From assembly GCA_026008535.1 (NCBI GenBank), contig BRKX01000003.1, positions 28,572,001 to 28,636,000 on the forward strand: a stretch of 64,000 bases of DNA. The letters run 5' to 3'. Below, piece by piece: positions 49,301-62,300 of the stretch. Made by a program: the position numbers and the translations under genes. Under the pieces are notes generated by a model. The model was not told the DNA's origin. It made no database searches and saw nothing but the letters and a program-made list of their open reading frames with translations. This stretch comes from Perilla frutescens. Lineage: Eukaryota; Streptophyta; Magnoliopsida; Lamiales; Lamiaceae. The number at the start of each line of letters is the position of its first letter. The stretch's first letter is position 1.

Positions 49301-49822
49301 GATCGACAGAAATCATACGCCAACAAAAGGAGAAAAGATTTGCATTTTGAGGTAGGTGACAAAGTGTTTTTGAAAGTCGCTCCTATGAAGGGAGTGTTAA
49401 GATTTGGGAAGAAAGGAAAGTTGAGACCTCGTTTTATCGGACCTTTTGAAATTTTAGAACGAATTGGTGATGTAGCTTATCGTCTAGCTCTACCACCCGG
49501 ATTGTCGTTGATGCATGACGTCTTTCATGTTTCTATGCTAAGGAAGTATTTGCATGAGCCAAGTCACACCCTTAACTATGAGGAGATACAACTCAACAAA
49601 GACATGACCTATGAAGAGGAACCTGTCGCTATTCTCGATAGGAAAACGCATAAGTTGAGGAATCGACAAGTCTCGCTAATTAGAGTACAGTGGAGTAGGC
49701 ACGGGAAAGAAGAAGCAACTTGGGAACGCAAGGAGGAAATTCTAGCTAAATACCCATCCTTAGAACAACCTGGTAAGATAAATTTCGAGGACGAATTTTT
49801 TTTTAAGTGGGTAGGATTGTAA
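46382..49822 (+). pseudogene. Element C pol (protease, RT, RNase H, integrase)
   Basis: One frame from the gag end to 49822, broken only by TAG at 48128-48130 (TGG to TAG in RNase H). Domains: retropepsin with FDSGASHSF (46430) and LILGMDWL (46640), RT with GYHQLK (47260) and FIDDILIYS (47437-47463), RNase H with YSDASKQGL (47876-47902) and LADALSR-like end (48200), integrase zinc-binding HRTPYKAH..C..C (48525-48650), catalytic core with ITMDFVV, SDRDPRFTSRFW (48917-48950), and a C-terminal chromodomain-like EEATWERKEEIL region. Catalytic residues are all present. The family is the same broad lineage as A and B. Confidence 0.92.
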
Positions 49823-50155
49823 CATCCCACTTCTACGTGATTTAAAACTGTGAAAATTAATTGATTGTTTTAAAAAAAAATTGACTTTTTATTTATATAA
49901 TAACGCTCAATAAAATTAGTTGGACTTGAGGGAGTCCGAAGTTGCGCCCCTAGTGTATATCAAGAATATTTGTAATTATTATTATTTGGGTTTTAAAAGT
50001 TTAGTTTGAGCCATATAATATATATTTTCTTTTTCTAGTCTTGTTTAGATAAAAGTTATATAAGTTAAGAGTATAATTTTATTTTGACTACATAAATCAC
50101 TTATGATTAATTATATATATATATATATATATCTACACATTAGATAAATTCATTG

Positions 50156-50224
<69 letters not shown>

Positions 50225-51795
50225 TCAAAGACATTAATATAAAGAAGAAAAATAAATGATTATGAATACATGTGTCCTAGTTTTTTTTAGATGAATTGTA
50301 CGTAAGTAATGTATCATATACATACACACACCTATTAATTGAGATGAAGGTACAAGTTAATAAATTTGAAAATATTATTAATCATAATGCAAACAACTTG
50401 TCATGCCTTCATATAGGACACTTGGCTTTAGGTAATATTTATGATAGAAAGAAAAGTGATGAGGTGTAATAAATTTATTATCACTATAGGTATAAGTGTC
50501 CATTAGATTTTTCTTAATCAACTTTGGGATATATAATATCTAGTGGGCCGGTCTTCAAAGAAGACTTATACATTTATTTATTTATTTGTCTAGATATTTC
50601 TAATAAATTTAACAAGCTAACTGCCTCACTTTTTACTCCAAATATAATATAGTTGAGATGATTAATATGAAGAAATGAGGCGGCGGAAATTGATAAGATT
50701 ATGATCAAGGAATGAGGCGGTGTGGTGGCTTTATATATAAACACACAACTATTAATTCATTTTACGCATAAAAAAAATCAATCAACAAATCCACTTTCTA
50801 CAAATTTTATAAAATAGCTAGGAAATAAAAAGCATACACGGTAGTGAGTTGGAGTTAAAATACAAAGAAGGTTAGTTTTCAAATCTAGTTTAATTTTAAT
50901 TTTATAGAATATAATTCAATACAAATGATTTAATTGATATTATTTAATACTAGGTGCGGCGCAATTAAGATCTTCGTCCACTTTGTGATTCTCTATTTGA
51001 ATTTACGTGGTCTCTATTATCAGGTGGGTGAAATTATTATATTCAAAATAAAAGTATATGATATATGTTCTTTGAGACAGAAATATTTTTAATCCAACTT
51101 GAATTATCGTGGATGGAATATGGATAGCGTTTTATACGGACAGAATAACGTTTCATACGCATAGAAGCGTTTTGTACGCACCAGAATATGTCCTGTGCAC
51201 AGTTCAAGATGTATTCTAGAATCAGAAGAAGAGTACCTTAAATCCATTATTCCTGCGATTTATTTCAGTTGGATAAATAATAAGAAATGCTCATGATCCC
51301 CCACCACTGAGTACGTTTTAAGAGTGCTCACCCCACATTTTTAAATGTTTTCAGGACAGTGAAATGAGAGCGGCACGATGGAAATGGGGGTGAACTTTCT
51401 CAAAATGTTTCCAATGCTTGACCTTAACTTTTGCACTTGTTTCTGAAAGTAAACTATTTTGAATATAGTATTTTTTATGATTGTTAGTAGTGTTTGGTCT
51501 AACTTAATGTAGTGGTTGAATGTTATGGTTTTATTAATATTAGGTGTTTGAATTTTATATTTTAGAACTTATGAGTTACTTTTTGAAATGAACTTGGAGT
51601 TTATGAAATACAGGTACTTTGTTCTGAGTACATATATTTCTGAAAAATATATATGTAACTATTTTCTTCTTAGAATTTTTGGCAAGATTATTTTAGGAAA
51701 AAAAAATTACCTGACAAATTATTATTGATAATCATTTTTCCGCTTTAAAGAATAGAAAGAGTAACATTTTAAATTACAGAATTTAGGGTGTTACA
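49818..51795 (+). repeat. Element C 3' LTR
   Basis: 1978 bp, tgtaacatcccac to gggtgttaca, preceded by the polypurine tract aagtgggtaggat and overlapping the end of pol by 5 bp. A TATA box (ttatatataa) is at about 50731. It includes an (AAT)n of about 65 bp at 50160-50224 and a (TA)n at about 50114. Confidence 0.92.
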
Positions 51796-51968
51796 ACCAT
51801 GGATTTCATGATTGGTCTACCAAAGTCATTAAATGGAAATCATGCCAAATGGGTTATCGTTGACCGTGTGACCAAGTCAACACACTTCTTACCAGTCAAG
51901 ATGACTCTAGGACTGGATAAACTAGCAAAAATTTATACAAGAGAAATTGTAAGACTTCATGGAGCACC
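51796..51968 (+). pseudogene. Element A integrase core fragment
   Basis: Encodes MDFMIGLPKSLNGN through VRLHGAP, the start of the gypsy integrase catalytic core, in the + direction. It continues element A after element C. It ends exactly at the TG of the copia LTR at 51969. Confidence 0.88.
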
Positions 51969-53407
51969 TGTTGGGGGTTTTTTCAAATTAAACCACCCTA
52001 GGATCATTTGGTTGTTCATTAATCCATGTTCATGCAAATCATATTTTTTATGTCACATGCATGTTTATCACGTCACTCACAAAACAATGTAAAACGAATC
52101 TAATAAAGCGGAAGACATAGATCCGAATTACTTACAATTGTCAGACGGTCTGAGGACAAGATTAAAGATCTAATCTTGCTGTTGAATGAACACATTAGGC
52201 GCCCCTTTTTCTACAGAAAAATCAGCCACTTCACAATTCTACTCCAAGATCTTCTGTTGTATTTCCGAATTGTATCTAGATTCAGAGTGGGCTGAAATCT
52301 ACTAGATAGGGTTGTGAAATCTGTGGATAACTTTGAGAGACAAAGAGGGGCTGAATCATTTTTTTTTGACATAAAATTTCGCCCCCCCTCCCCTATTTAT
52401 ATAGGGAAGTGGAGAAATTTACTTCTCCAAACCCTACTGGGTCTCGGCCTCGATCTCAAGTTCTATATCCAGTCCACTATCAATCAATTTGGCTACAACA
52501 GGGATCTAGAAGAATATTAAATTGGCCCACTAATTTATTTAATATCCAATATCCAATAAACTTATGATATAATTAAATAAATTAAGTTTTACTTTTATTC
52601 CACTAAAGAAGTAAAACTGACCAACCAATTTAATACATATTTACGAATATGCTTTCTTCTTTAGTCCAGCCATTCTCCGTGTTTAAGATATAATGTTCAT
52701 TAATTAATTATGTCAGCTTCTGACAGCTATAATTAATTAACATCTAAAACCTTGAGTAGTATCACACAAGCTTTACTCATGTACGGAATAAATTCCACCT
52801 GCAGGGTTTCAACATGAACTTGTGTTTCCTCAAGAGAACATCATCAACCTGGCGCACCAGGACACGGTGCTCATTCATACTGCTCGAGACATCATGTATA
52901 CATTGTTATTACCCAAGATATCGAGTTTGATCTATGAAAAGATCTCACTCATTGATAAATCAAAGCAACAAACAATGCACACATATGCTCGCCAATATCA
53001 CATGAGTTCAGAACTCGAACTCTGTGGATCTTTATTCTCTCAGTAACTGGGTCAAAGACAGAGAATAGTATCCTATCGTGATTCTTCTTAATACACTAAC
53101 GAGTGTACTAGAATAATCAGTTAGTCAATATAAACTAACTTATCAGACTATTCTACGGTGTACCGATGGTGTGTTCAAGACCATCTAAGCCGTGAGCTCT
53201 TTAATACATTACAATGTTCTAATGATATAATCTTACCCTGTGACTCCCCACACCATATCATCTACAATGTAAGTATATGGAATATTGCATAAAACAATTA
53301 TAGAACATAATCTAAATGCAAACAGTGACTGCAATAACTTTCATTTCATATCATCATATCACTAGAAAAGTATACAAAAACAAGTCTTCCAGTATACAAA
53401 ACTAACA
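51969..53407 (-). repeat. Element D 3' LTR
   Basis: 1439 bp, tgttgggggttttttc to caaaactaaca in + orientation; on the minus strand it starts TGTTAG right after the polypurine tract aagtgggaga. A minus-strand TATA (tatataaata) is at about 52392-52406. Confidence 0.85.
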
Positions 53408-53483
53408 ATCTCCCACTTATACTTGAAGCATGTCTTTCAAGTATAATAACTAACTGGCTAACTCTCCAATCAAAACTATCAAC

Positions 53484-56400
53484 TCAAACTGCGCCACCAG
53501 ATTTGCATCTCACTCCCATTTTCTCCACGTGACCATTAAAGGTCTTAGCCAGCAGACTCTTCGTGAATGGATCAGCCAGGTTGTCCTCTAATGCAATCTT
53601 GACCACCGTCACGTCTCCTCTCTTAACAATTTCTCTTATAAGATGATACTTTCTCTCTATGTGTTTACTTACCTTGTGGGGTCTGGGTTCCTTCGAATTT
53701 GCCACTGCACCAGAGTTATCACAATATATCGTGATAGTCTTAGGAAAATTAGAAACCACGCCCAAGCCCACTAAGGAACCCGCAGAGCCAGACAACCTCT
53801 TTTGCAGCCTCAGAGGCAGCTACACACTCGTCTTCTATGGTGGAATCCGCAATGCATTTCTGCTTAATGCTCCTCCATACGATGGCTCCACCTCCTAATG
53901 TAAATACATAGCCCGATGTAGACTTACTCTGATCTTTGTCGGATTGAAAATCTGAGTCCATGTAACCCAAAGGCACTAGACTATCAGAGCAGAAAACCAA
54001 CATGTAATATCGAGTCCTTTAAGGTACTTGAGAATGTTTTTGACCGCAGTCCAGTGACCTTGTCCAGGGTTAGACTGATATCTGCTTACCATGCCAACGA
54101 CATATCATATATCAGGCCTAGTGCATAGCATAGTATAGCATACATTAAACTTCCCACAGCCGAAGCATATGGTACTTTCTTCATTTTCTCTATCTCAGAC
54201 TGTGTTTGGGGACACATTTCCTTGGATAGATGAATTCCATGCCTGTAAGGTATAAAACTTTTCTTGGAATCTTGCATGCCAAACCTAGCTAGCACTGTAC
54301 CGATATAAGTCACCTGAGACAGACATAACATCCTTTTCTGGCGATCTCGAATGATCTTGATGCCAAGGACATGTTCGGCTTCACCCAGATCCTTCATATC
54401 GAACTGCTCGTACAACCACACTCTAATGTTCGACAACGGCTTCTTACTATTTACAATAAGCAAGATGTCATCAACATAAAGTACGAGGAATGCCACCACA
54501 TTTCCGTCACATTTCTTGTACACACAACTCTCATCCGGACTTTGTACGAATTCATATGACTGGATAACCTCGTCAAATTAGATATTTCAAGATTTTGATG
54601 TCTGCTTAAGTCCATAAATGGATCTCTTAAGCTTACACACCAAGTGCTCTTGGCCTTTAGTAATGAATCCTTCTGGTTGCTTCATGTGGATGTTTTCTTC
54701 CAGACTTCCGTTTAAGAAAGCTGTCTTGATATCCATTTGCCAGATCTCATAATCCAAATGAGTGGCAATCGACAAGAGAATCCAGATTGACTTAAGCATG
54801 GCTACCAGTGAAAAGGTTTCCTCATAATCGATCCCTTCTTTCTGAGTATACCCTTTTACCACCAATCTTGCCTTCAAGGTTTCAACCTTCTCGTCAGATC
54901 CTCTCTTGCGCTTGTAGACCCACTTACAGCCAATGGGTTTTACCCCATCTTGTGGTTCTACAAGTTCCTAGACTTGACTGCGATCCATAGATCCAATCTC
55001 AGACTCCATTGCAGTTTTCCAAGAATCCGCATCTTTATCTTGAATTGCCTCATCATAGGTCTGGGAAATCTGAAGCCTCTCCCAGACCAATGAATCTATC
55101 AGGTTGGCGTACAACCCTCCTACTGCGACGAGGCAGTTCCTATACTTCTGTGACACGTTGTGCAGTGTTTGGTGGTTCTTTTTCTTGTACAACCAGTGTA
55201 GGATTCGATCCTCCCCTTAACTCCCCAAGGATGATTTGACTCCTTGGTTTGTGATTTATGACATAGTATTCCTCTAAGAATCGAGCATTGGTGCTAATAA
55301 TGATCTTCTGATCCTTAGGACCATAAAACAAACCACCTTTTGTTCCTCTAGGATATCCAACAAACAGCCTTACATCAATACGAGGAGCTAGCTTATCAGC
55401 TTCCTTATCCAACACGTGTGCCGGGCTATCCCAAATCCGAATATGGTTCAAATTGGTCTTTCGTCTAGTCCATAGTTCTGTGGGTGTAGCAGGAACTAAT
55501 TTTGATGGAACCAAGTTAAGGATATAGGATGCTGTTTCCAGGGCATATCCCCAGAACGAAATGGGCAACTCAGAATAACTCATCATCGATCTAACCATCT
55601 CTAACAGTGTACGATTCCTTCTTTCCGCCATGCCATTCTGCTGTGGCGTTCCAGACGTAGTCAACTGGGATGTAATCCCATTCTCTGCCATGTAATCCCT
55701 AAATTCACTTGAGAAGTACTCGTCACCACGATCAGAATGTAGTGACTTGATACTTCTGCCTATTTGTTTCTTCGCTTCCGCCTTAAACTCTTTGAATTTC
55801 TCAAAGCATTCAGACTTGCGATGTAATAGGTAGATGTAACCGTATCTAGAGTAATCATCAATGAGCGTGATGAAATACTCAAACCCTCCTCGAGCTTGAA
55901 CTGACATAGGGCCGCACAGGTTAGAGTGAATCAAATCTAATAGCCCTTTGGATCTATTTCCTTTTGACTGGAAATGACGCTTGGTCATTTTACCTTCCAA
56001 ATAGGATTCACACAAAGGAAACGATTCCAGTACCAAAGAAGACAATGGTCCATCGTCTATAAGCCTTTGTATCCTCTTAAGGTTAATATGACCTAGCCTT
56101 AGATGCCAAAGATAGGTTTGATTCAATTCCGAAGGTACTTTTCTCTTGTTAGGGTTTATGATCGATGTATTCAACAATTGTCTTTGCGTAGTGTTTTCAG
56201 TTGGTTTAAGAAAGTATAAATGTCCATCTAATGTACCAGAACAGATAAAAAGTTTATCACTAAAGATAACTACTTTGTTATCAAAAGAAACAAAATATCC
56301 ATCCATAATCAATTTAGAAACTGAAACCAAGTTTCGCCTAAAACCAGGCACATAAAGACAATCTTTCAAAACCAAAGTTCTATCACTACTGAAAGGTAAA

Positions 56401-57413
56401 ACAACGTCTCCTACTGCAATAGCCGCCACTCTCGTAGCATTGCCCATGTAGATGGTGATCTCATCCTCACTCAGCTGTCTTTTTACCAGGAACCCCTGTA
56501 AAGACATGCAAACATGATCAGTAGCTCCAGTATCTACTACCCATGACTGGGTAGAACAAGTTGTTAAACATGTTTCTACAATCTGAGTGTGAGATGTACC
56601 TCTCTTTTTCTTCTTGTTAGAGCACGTCGCCTTCCAGTGACCTGGTTGGCCGCACTTGAAGCACTTAGTCTTCGACTTGAACTCCTCGGGAGGAATCTTT
56701 GCCTTTGGCTTCTTCACCTTAGGCACCTTATCTGCAGCCTTCTTAGGTGCGTTTCTCTTCTTCCTTTTCCCACCAGAAGAAGACGCTCCTTTTTCAGCTA
56801 TGTGGGCCTCAAGATTGCTCTTTTGGAGCAATTCAGCTGCCTGAAGGTCTATAAGCAGTTCAGTCAGGCTGACATCCCTTTTAATCATGTTAAAATTCAG
56901 CTTGAACTGCTCAAACTTCGAGGACAAGCTATAAAGAACAATGTCGATTTGAGAATCGCAATCTAGCTCTCTACCTAAGGTCTCGATCTCAGATAAATAC
57001 CCCATCATCGTGAGAACGTGATCCCTAACAGGTGTGGAGTCAGACATTCTCGCATCCATTAGCTTCTTCATTTCCAAATGGTATACTGAGCGGTTCTGAT
57101 GACTGAATAGCTGCCTAAGGTTGTACATAATATCATAAGCGGTTTTCATAGGCTCATGCTGATGTTGCAACACACTTGACATAGATGCCAAGATGTAACA
57201 GCTCGCTATCTCATTAGACCTAACCCACTTATCATATGCAACCTTTTGGGCTTCGTTAGAACCCTCATCTGGCTGTGGAGGACAAACCTCATCAAGTACA
57301 AACTTGTGTCCCTCAGCAACAAGAACTAAGTTAAGGTTACGAAGCCAATCATTGTAGTTTTCACCGATAAGTTTATTTTCTTTGAGGATTGAGGACAGAT
57401 TGGAGAGTGCCAT
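53484..57413 (-). pseudogene. Element D gag-pol (copia), broken
   Basis: Gag starts at 57413 (MALSNLSSILKENK). Domains in order: gag, zinc knuckle CFKCGQPGHWKATC (about 56650), protease with VVDTGATDHV (56540), GAG-pre-integrase HLRLGHIN (56100), integrase with DDYSRYGYIY (55850) and SDRGDEYFSSEF (55725), RT with DIKTAFLNGS (54715) and YVDDILLI (54470), RNase H to 53484. The domain order IN before RT is copia. Open to 55140, then broken by frameshifts near 55180, 54960, 54560, 54085 and 53770. Very similar to element E; the integrase here has GDEY where E has GGEY. Confidence 0.9.
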
Positions 57414-58140
57414 TGATGATATGAAATAACTGAAATTAAAACATGCAGTACAGTCACAAAACACGTTTAGGATAAACAGTATATAATCGAAAACCTCACA
57501 AAAAATTATATACTTTTCCACCGACACTTTAAAAACATTTTTTATAAGCCACGATAGTGTGGACGTTTATAAAATTCATTTTTAAATAGGTTAAACCTTT
57601 AATTTGCCTCCAGTTGAGTTTCCTTACAACAAGCAAATTAATAGCCGGATAATAAACATGGTCATGTAATCGTCTAACTGATAAGCTACGATCGTGTGGA
57701 CGTTTATCAATAAATTATATCTAAGTGTGCACACCATTATCTTTGCACCAAGATCACTACTCGAATTTAACCGCTCCAGATGGAGGAGTCAGTTAGTCCT
57801 AATAGTGTTCTACATCTATCTATTTAGGAGATTTAATTTCTAGAGAAATCTGTGATATGACACATCCAATATGGAGGAAGACCGATGCCAACGCGCATGC
57901 CCATTACTTCTCAATTAAACCAGATTTTAATGGAGACCGTCTGAGATTTCTACATACTTTGGTATGAATCTCTCCCACTTAGTTATTTATGTTTGAGGTT
58001 TCATTTTATCCCATTATCGAACATGGAAACATCATATAAAATGATAAACATCCATTGGATGCTTCAACATAATAAACAACAATAATATTCCAACTATCAT
58101 AACTTATATCTCATGTTGATTGATGAGATAAAACTGGAAA
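57414..58140 (-). other. Element D 5' leader
   Basis: Untranslated region upstream of gag, matched by element E at 63264-63987. A motif reading about acgatagtgtggacgtttat occurs twice (about 57550 and 57688) in each element. No PBS found before the junction with the inverted LTR piece. Confidence 0.6.
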
Positions 58141-58600
58141 TTTCGCCCCTCCCTATATATAAGGGGAGGGGGGGCATGAAATTTTGATGATATTATTCAT
58201 AAGAAATCAGCCCCTCTTAGTCTCTCAAAGTTATCCATAGATTTCACAATTCTATCTAGTAGATTTCAGCCCACTCTGAATCTAGATACAGTCCGGGAAT
58301 ACAACAGAAGATCTTGGAGTGGAATACTGTGGTGCACGATTTTGAGGTCATAGGTGGCGCCATTACTGTGCTCATTCAACAGCAATATTAGATCTTTAAT
58401 CTTGTCCATAGACCGTCTATCGATTTGTAAGTAGATTCATTTTCTATGTCTTCTGCTTTATTAGAATCGAATCTGCTTTGCATGCTTGTTGATTAGACTG
58501 TGATAAACATGCATGTTACATAAAATTATGATTTGCATGAACACGGATTAATGAACAACCAAATGATCCTGCGGTGGTTTAATTCAAAAAAACCCCAACA
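58138..58600 (+). repeat. Inverted LTR fragment at the right end of D
   Basis: Reverse complement of the outer ~430-460 bp of the element D LTR (51969 to about 52405), ending aaaccccaaca, with its own TATA-like ctatatataag on the + strand. Divergence from 51969-52405 is considerable (many substitutions and small indels). Confidence 0.85.
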
Positions 58601-59265
58601 GTTCTTACTTTTCAATCTTCAGGAACCCGATGCTTTGGGGTTTATAACGTCAATTCGAAGGATTTTCATCTTGATTCCGAATCAAACGTCATTTTTGGGA
58701 CAATTTGTTGAAGAACGCTTTGAATCTTCAAGTTGTTCTTGAGGATTTGAGGTTGATAACGCCGATTGAAGGGCCGAGCACCTTGGATCCGGATCGAACG
58801 TCGAGTTTGGGATGATTTCTGGGGAAGAACGCGAAGAACGTCTTGAATCTCCAACTTGAATGCCTTGAAGATTGAAGAGAGCTTTCTCTGATGAATCCTT
58901 CTCCAAACTTCAGCCATTGAACTTGTTGTCATTTTTCTTAGCCAAGCCCTCTATTTATAGGCAAATGAGGGTGCATTAAGGGCTTAGGTGGCGACGTCTC
59001 ATTGGTCCATTTGTTAGGGCTTATATGGCATAATTTTATTGCTGCCTTGTACCCTTTGTAATACATTACAAGGTTCTAATGATATGATCTTTACCGTGTG
59101 ACTCCCCACACCATATCATCTACAATGTAAGTATATGGAACATTGCATAGAACAATTATAGAACATAATCTAAATGCAAACAGTGACTGCAATAACTTTC
59201 ATTTCATATCATCATATCATCAGAAAAGTATACAAAGACAAGTCTTCCACTATACAAAACTAACA
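58601..59265 (-). repeat. Element E 3' LTR (outer part differs from D)
   Basis: Inner part 59040-59265 matches D's LTR; the outer part does not. Minus-strand TATA (ctataaatag) at about 58951. Bases about 58630-58870 hold two diverged copies of a ~115-125-bp unit (ttataacgtcaatt.. and ttgataacgccgatt..). Confidence 0.7.
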
Positions 59266-59342
59266 ATCTCCCACTTATACTTGAAGCATGTCTTTCAAGC
59301 ATAATAACTAACTGGCAAACTCTCCAATCTAAAACTATCAAC

Positions 59343-62300
59343 TCAAACTGCGCTACCGGGTCTGCATCTCACTCCCATTTTCTCCACGTGACCATCAAAG
59401 GTCTTAGCCGCCAGGCTCTTCGTGAATGGATCGGCCAGGTTGTCCTCAGATGTAATCTTGACCACCGCCACGTCTCCTCTCTTAACGATTTCTCGTATAA
59501 GATGGTACTTTCTCTCTATGTGTTTACTTACCTTGTGGGCTTTGGGTTCCTTCGAATTTGCCACTGCACCAGAGTTATCACAGTATATCGTGATAGTCTT
59601 AGGCAAATCAGAAACCACGCCCAAGCCCACTAGGAATCCGCGGAGCCAGACAACCTCTTTTGCAGCCTCAGAGGCAGCTACATACTCAGCTTCCATGGTG
59701 GAATCCGCAATGCATTTCTGCTTAATGCTCCTCCGTGCGATGGCTCCACCTCCTAGTGTAAACACATAGCCTGATGTAGACTTACTCTGATCTTTGTCGG
59801 ATTGAAAATCTGAGTCCGTGTAACCCAAAGGTACTAGACTATCAGAGCGGAAAACCAACATGTAGTCTAGAGTCCATTTAAGGTACTTGAGAATGTTTTT
59901 GACCGCAGTCCAGTGACCTTGTCCAGGGTTAGACTGATATCTGCTTACCATGCCAACGACATAGCATATATCAGGCCTAGTGCATAGTATAGCATACATC
60001 AAACTTCCCACAGCCGAAGCATATGGTACTTTCTTCATTTCCTCTATCTCAGACTGTGTTTGGGGACACATTTCCTTGGATAGATGAATTCCATGCTTAT
60101 AAGGTATAAAACCTTTCTTGGAATCTTGCATGCCAAATCTCGCTAGCACTGTATCGATATAAGTCGCCTGGGACAGACATAACATCCTTTTCTGGCGATC
60201 ACGAATGATCTTGATGCTAAGGACATGTCCGGCTTCTCCCAGATCCTTTATGTTCGATAACGCCTTCTTATTGTTTCCAATAAGCAAGATGTCATCAACA
60301 TAAAGTACGAGGAATGCCACCACGTTTCCGTCACATTTCTTGTACACACAGCTCTTATCCGGACTTTGCACGAATCCATATGACTGGATAACCTCGTCAA
60401 ATCGGATGTTCCAAGACCTTGATGCCTGCTTAAGTCCATAAATGGATCTCTTAAGCTTACACACCAAGTGCTCTTGGCCCTTAGCAATGAATCCCTCTGG
60501 TTGTTTCATGTGAATGTTTTCCTCATGACTTCCGTTTAGGAAAGCTGTCTTGACATCCATCTGCCAGATCTCATAATCCAAATGAGCGGCAATAGACAAG
60601 AGAATCCGGATTGACTTAAGCATGGCTACCGGCGAAAAGGTTTCCTCATAATCGATCCCTTCTTTCTGAGTATACCCTTTTGCCACCAATCTAGCTTTGA
60701 AGGTTTCAACCTCCCCATCAGATCCTCTCTTGCGCTTGTAGACCCACTTACAACCAATGGGTTTTACCCCATCTAGTGGTTCTACAAGTTCCCAGACTTG
60801 ATTGTGATCCACAGATCCAATCTCAAACTCCATTGCAGTTTTCCAAGAATCTGCATCTTTATCTCGAATTGCCTCATCATAGGTCCTGGGATCCAATTCA
60901 TTGAGACCCTCTGGGAAATCTGAAGCCTCTCCCAGACCAATGAATCTATCAGGTTGGCGTACAACCCTCCCACTACGACGAGGCAGTTCCTGTACTTCTG
61001 TGACACGTTGTCCAGTGTTTGGTGGTTCATCTTCTTGTACAACCGGTGTAGGATTCGATCCACCCCTTAACTCCTCAAGGATGATGTGACTCCTTGGTTT
61101 GTGGTTTATGACATAGTCTTCCTCTAAGAATCGAGCATTGGTGCTAACAATGATCTTCTGATCCTTAGGACTATAAAACAATCCACCTTTCATTCTTCTA
61201 GGATATCCAACGAACAGCCTTACATCAGTACGAGGAGCCAGCTTATCAGCTTCCTTGTCCAACACGTGTGCTGGGCTACCCCAAATCCGAATATGGTTCA
61301 AACTGGGCTTTCGTCCAGTCCATAGTTCTGTGGGTGTAGCAGGAACTGATTTCGATGGAACCAAGTTAAGAATATAAGCTGCTGTTTCCAGGGCATATCC
61401 CCAGAACGAAATAGGCAACTCAGAATAACTCATCATCGATCTAACCATCTCTAACAATGTACGATTCCTTCTTTCCGCCACGCCATTCTGCTGTGGCGTT
61501 CCAGGCGCAGTCAACTGGGATGTAATCCCACTCTCTGCCATGTAATCCCTAAATTCGCTTGAGAGGTACTCGCCACCAGGATCAGAACGTAGTGACTTGA
61601 TACTTCTGCCTGTTCGTTTCTCCGCTTCCGCCTTAAACTCTTTGAATTTCTCAAAGCATTCAGACTTGCGACGTAACATGTAGATATAACCGTATCTAGA
61701 GTAATCATCAATGAGAGTGATGAAATACTCGAACCCTCCTCAAGCTTGAACTGACATAGGGCCACATAGGTCAGAGTGAATCAAATTTAATAGCCCTTTG
61801 GATCTATTTCCTTTTGACTGGAAAGGACGCTTGGTCATTTTACCTTCCAAATAGGATTCACACAAAGGAAACGATTCCAGTACCAAAGAAGACAATGGTC
61901 CATCGTTTACAAGCCTTTGTATCCTCTTAAGGTTAATGTGACCTAGCCTTAGATGCCAAAGATAGGTTTGATTCAATTCCGAAGGTTCTTTTCTCTTGTT
62001 AGGGTTTATGATCGATGTATTCAACAGTTGTCTATGCGTAGTGTTTTCAGTTGGTTTAAGAAAGTATAAGTGTCCATCCAATGTGCCAGAACAGATAAAA
62101 TGTTTACCACTAAAGATAACTACTTTGTTATCAAAAGAAACAGAATATCCATCCATAATCAATTTAGAAACTGAAAACAAGTTTCGCCTAAAACCAGACA
62201 CATAAAGACAATCTTTCAAAACCAAAGTTCTATCACTACTGAAAGGTAAAACAACGTCTCCCACTGCAACAGCCGCCACTCTCGTGGCATTGCCCATGTA

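Larger units (their letters stand above)
44521..51795 (+). mobile_element. Element C: Ty3/gypsy chromovirus-type, 5'-truncated LTR
   Basis: + strand element inserted in element A's integrase. Order: partial 5' LTR 44521-44921, PBS, gag, protease, RT, RNase H, integrase, PPT, 3' LTR 49818-51795. Element A resumes at 51796 in its integrase core. The 5' LTR keeps only about the last 370 bp plus a short duplicated piece, and about 140 bp of A's integrase are missing on that side, so a deletion removed the left junction and no target duplication can be seen. Confidence 0.9.
26572..51968 (+). mobile_element. Element A: old Ty3/gypsy element, interrupted by B and C
   Basis: Visible parts on the + strand: 5' LTR 26572-29072, PBS, gag relic, protease relic to 30053, protease to integrase 42586-44520, and integrase fragment 51796-51968. 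Element B (30054-42580) splits the protease and element C (44521-51795) splits the integrase. The A reading direction and domain order continue across both interruptions. The 3' part and 3' LTR are not seen; A is cut at 51968 by the LTR of copia element D. Many in-frame stops and deletions make it the oldest member of the nest. Confidence 0.85.
51969..58600 (-). mobile_element. Element D: Ty1/copia retrotransposon with an inverted right end
   Basis: Minus-strand copia element. Its 3' LTR is 51969-53407, then PPT, pol and gag (53484-57413), then a 5' leader to about 58140. Instead of a direct 5' LTR the right side ends with a reversed copy of the first ~460 bp of the LTR (58138-58600), so the outer ends are inverted repeats beginning TGTTGGGG. 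No target duplication is apparent. Coding region has several frameshifts. Confidence 0.8.

Noticed and set aside
46382..49822. Host aspartic protease or domesticated pol gene
   Set aside because: It is continuous with gag, RT and integrase between PBS and 3' LTR of element C.
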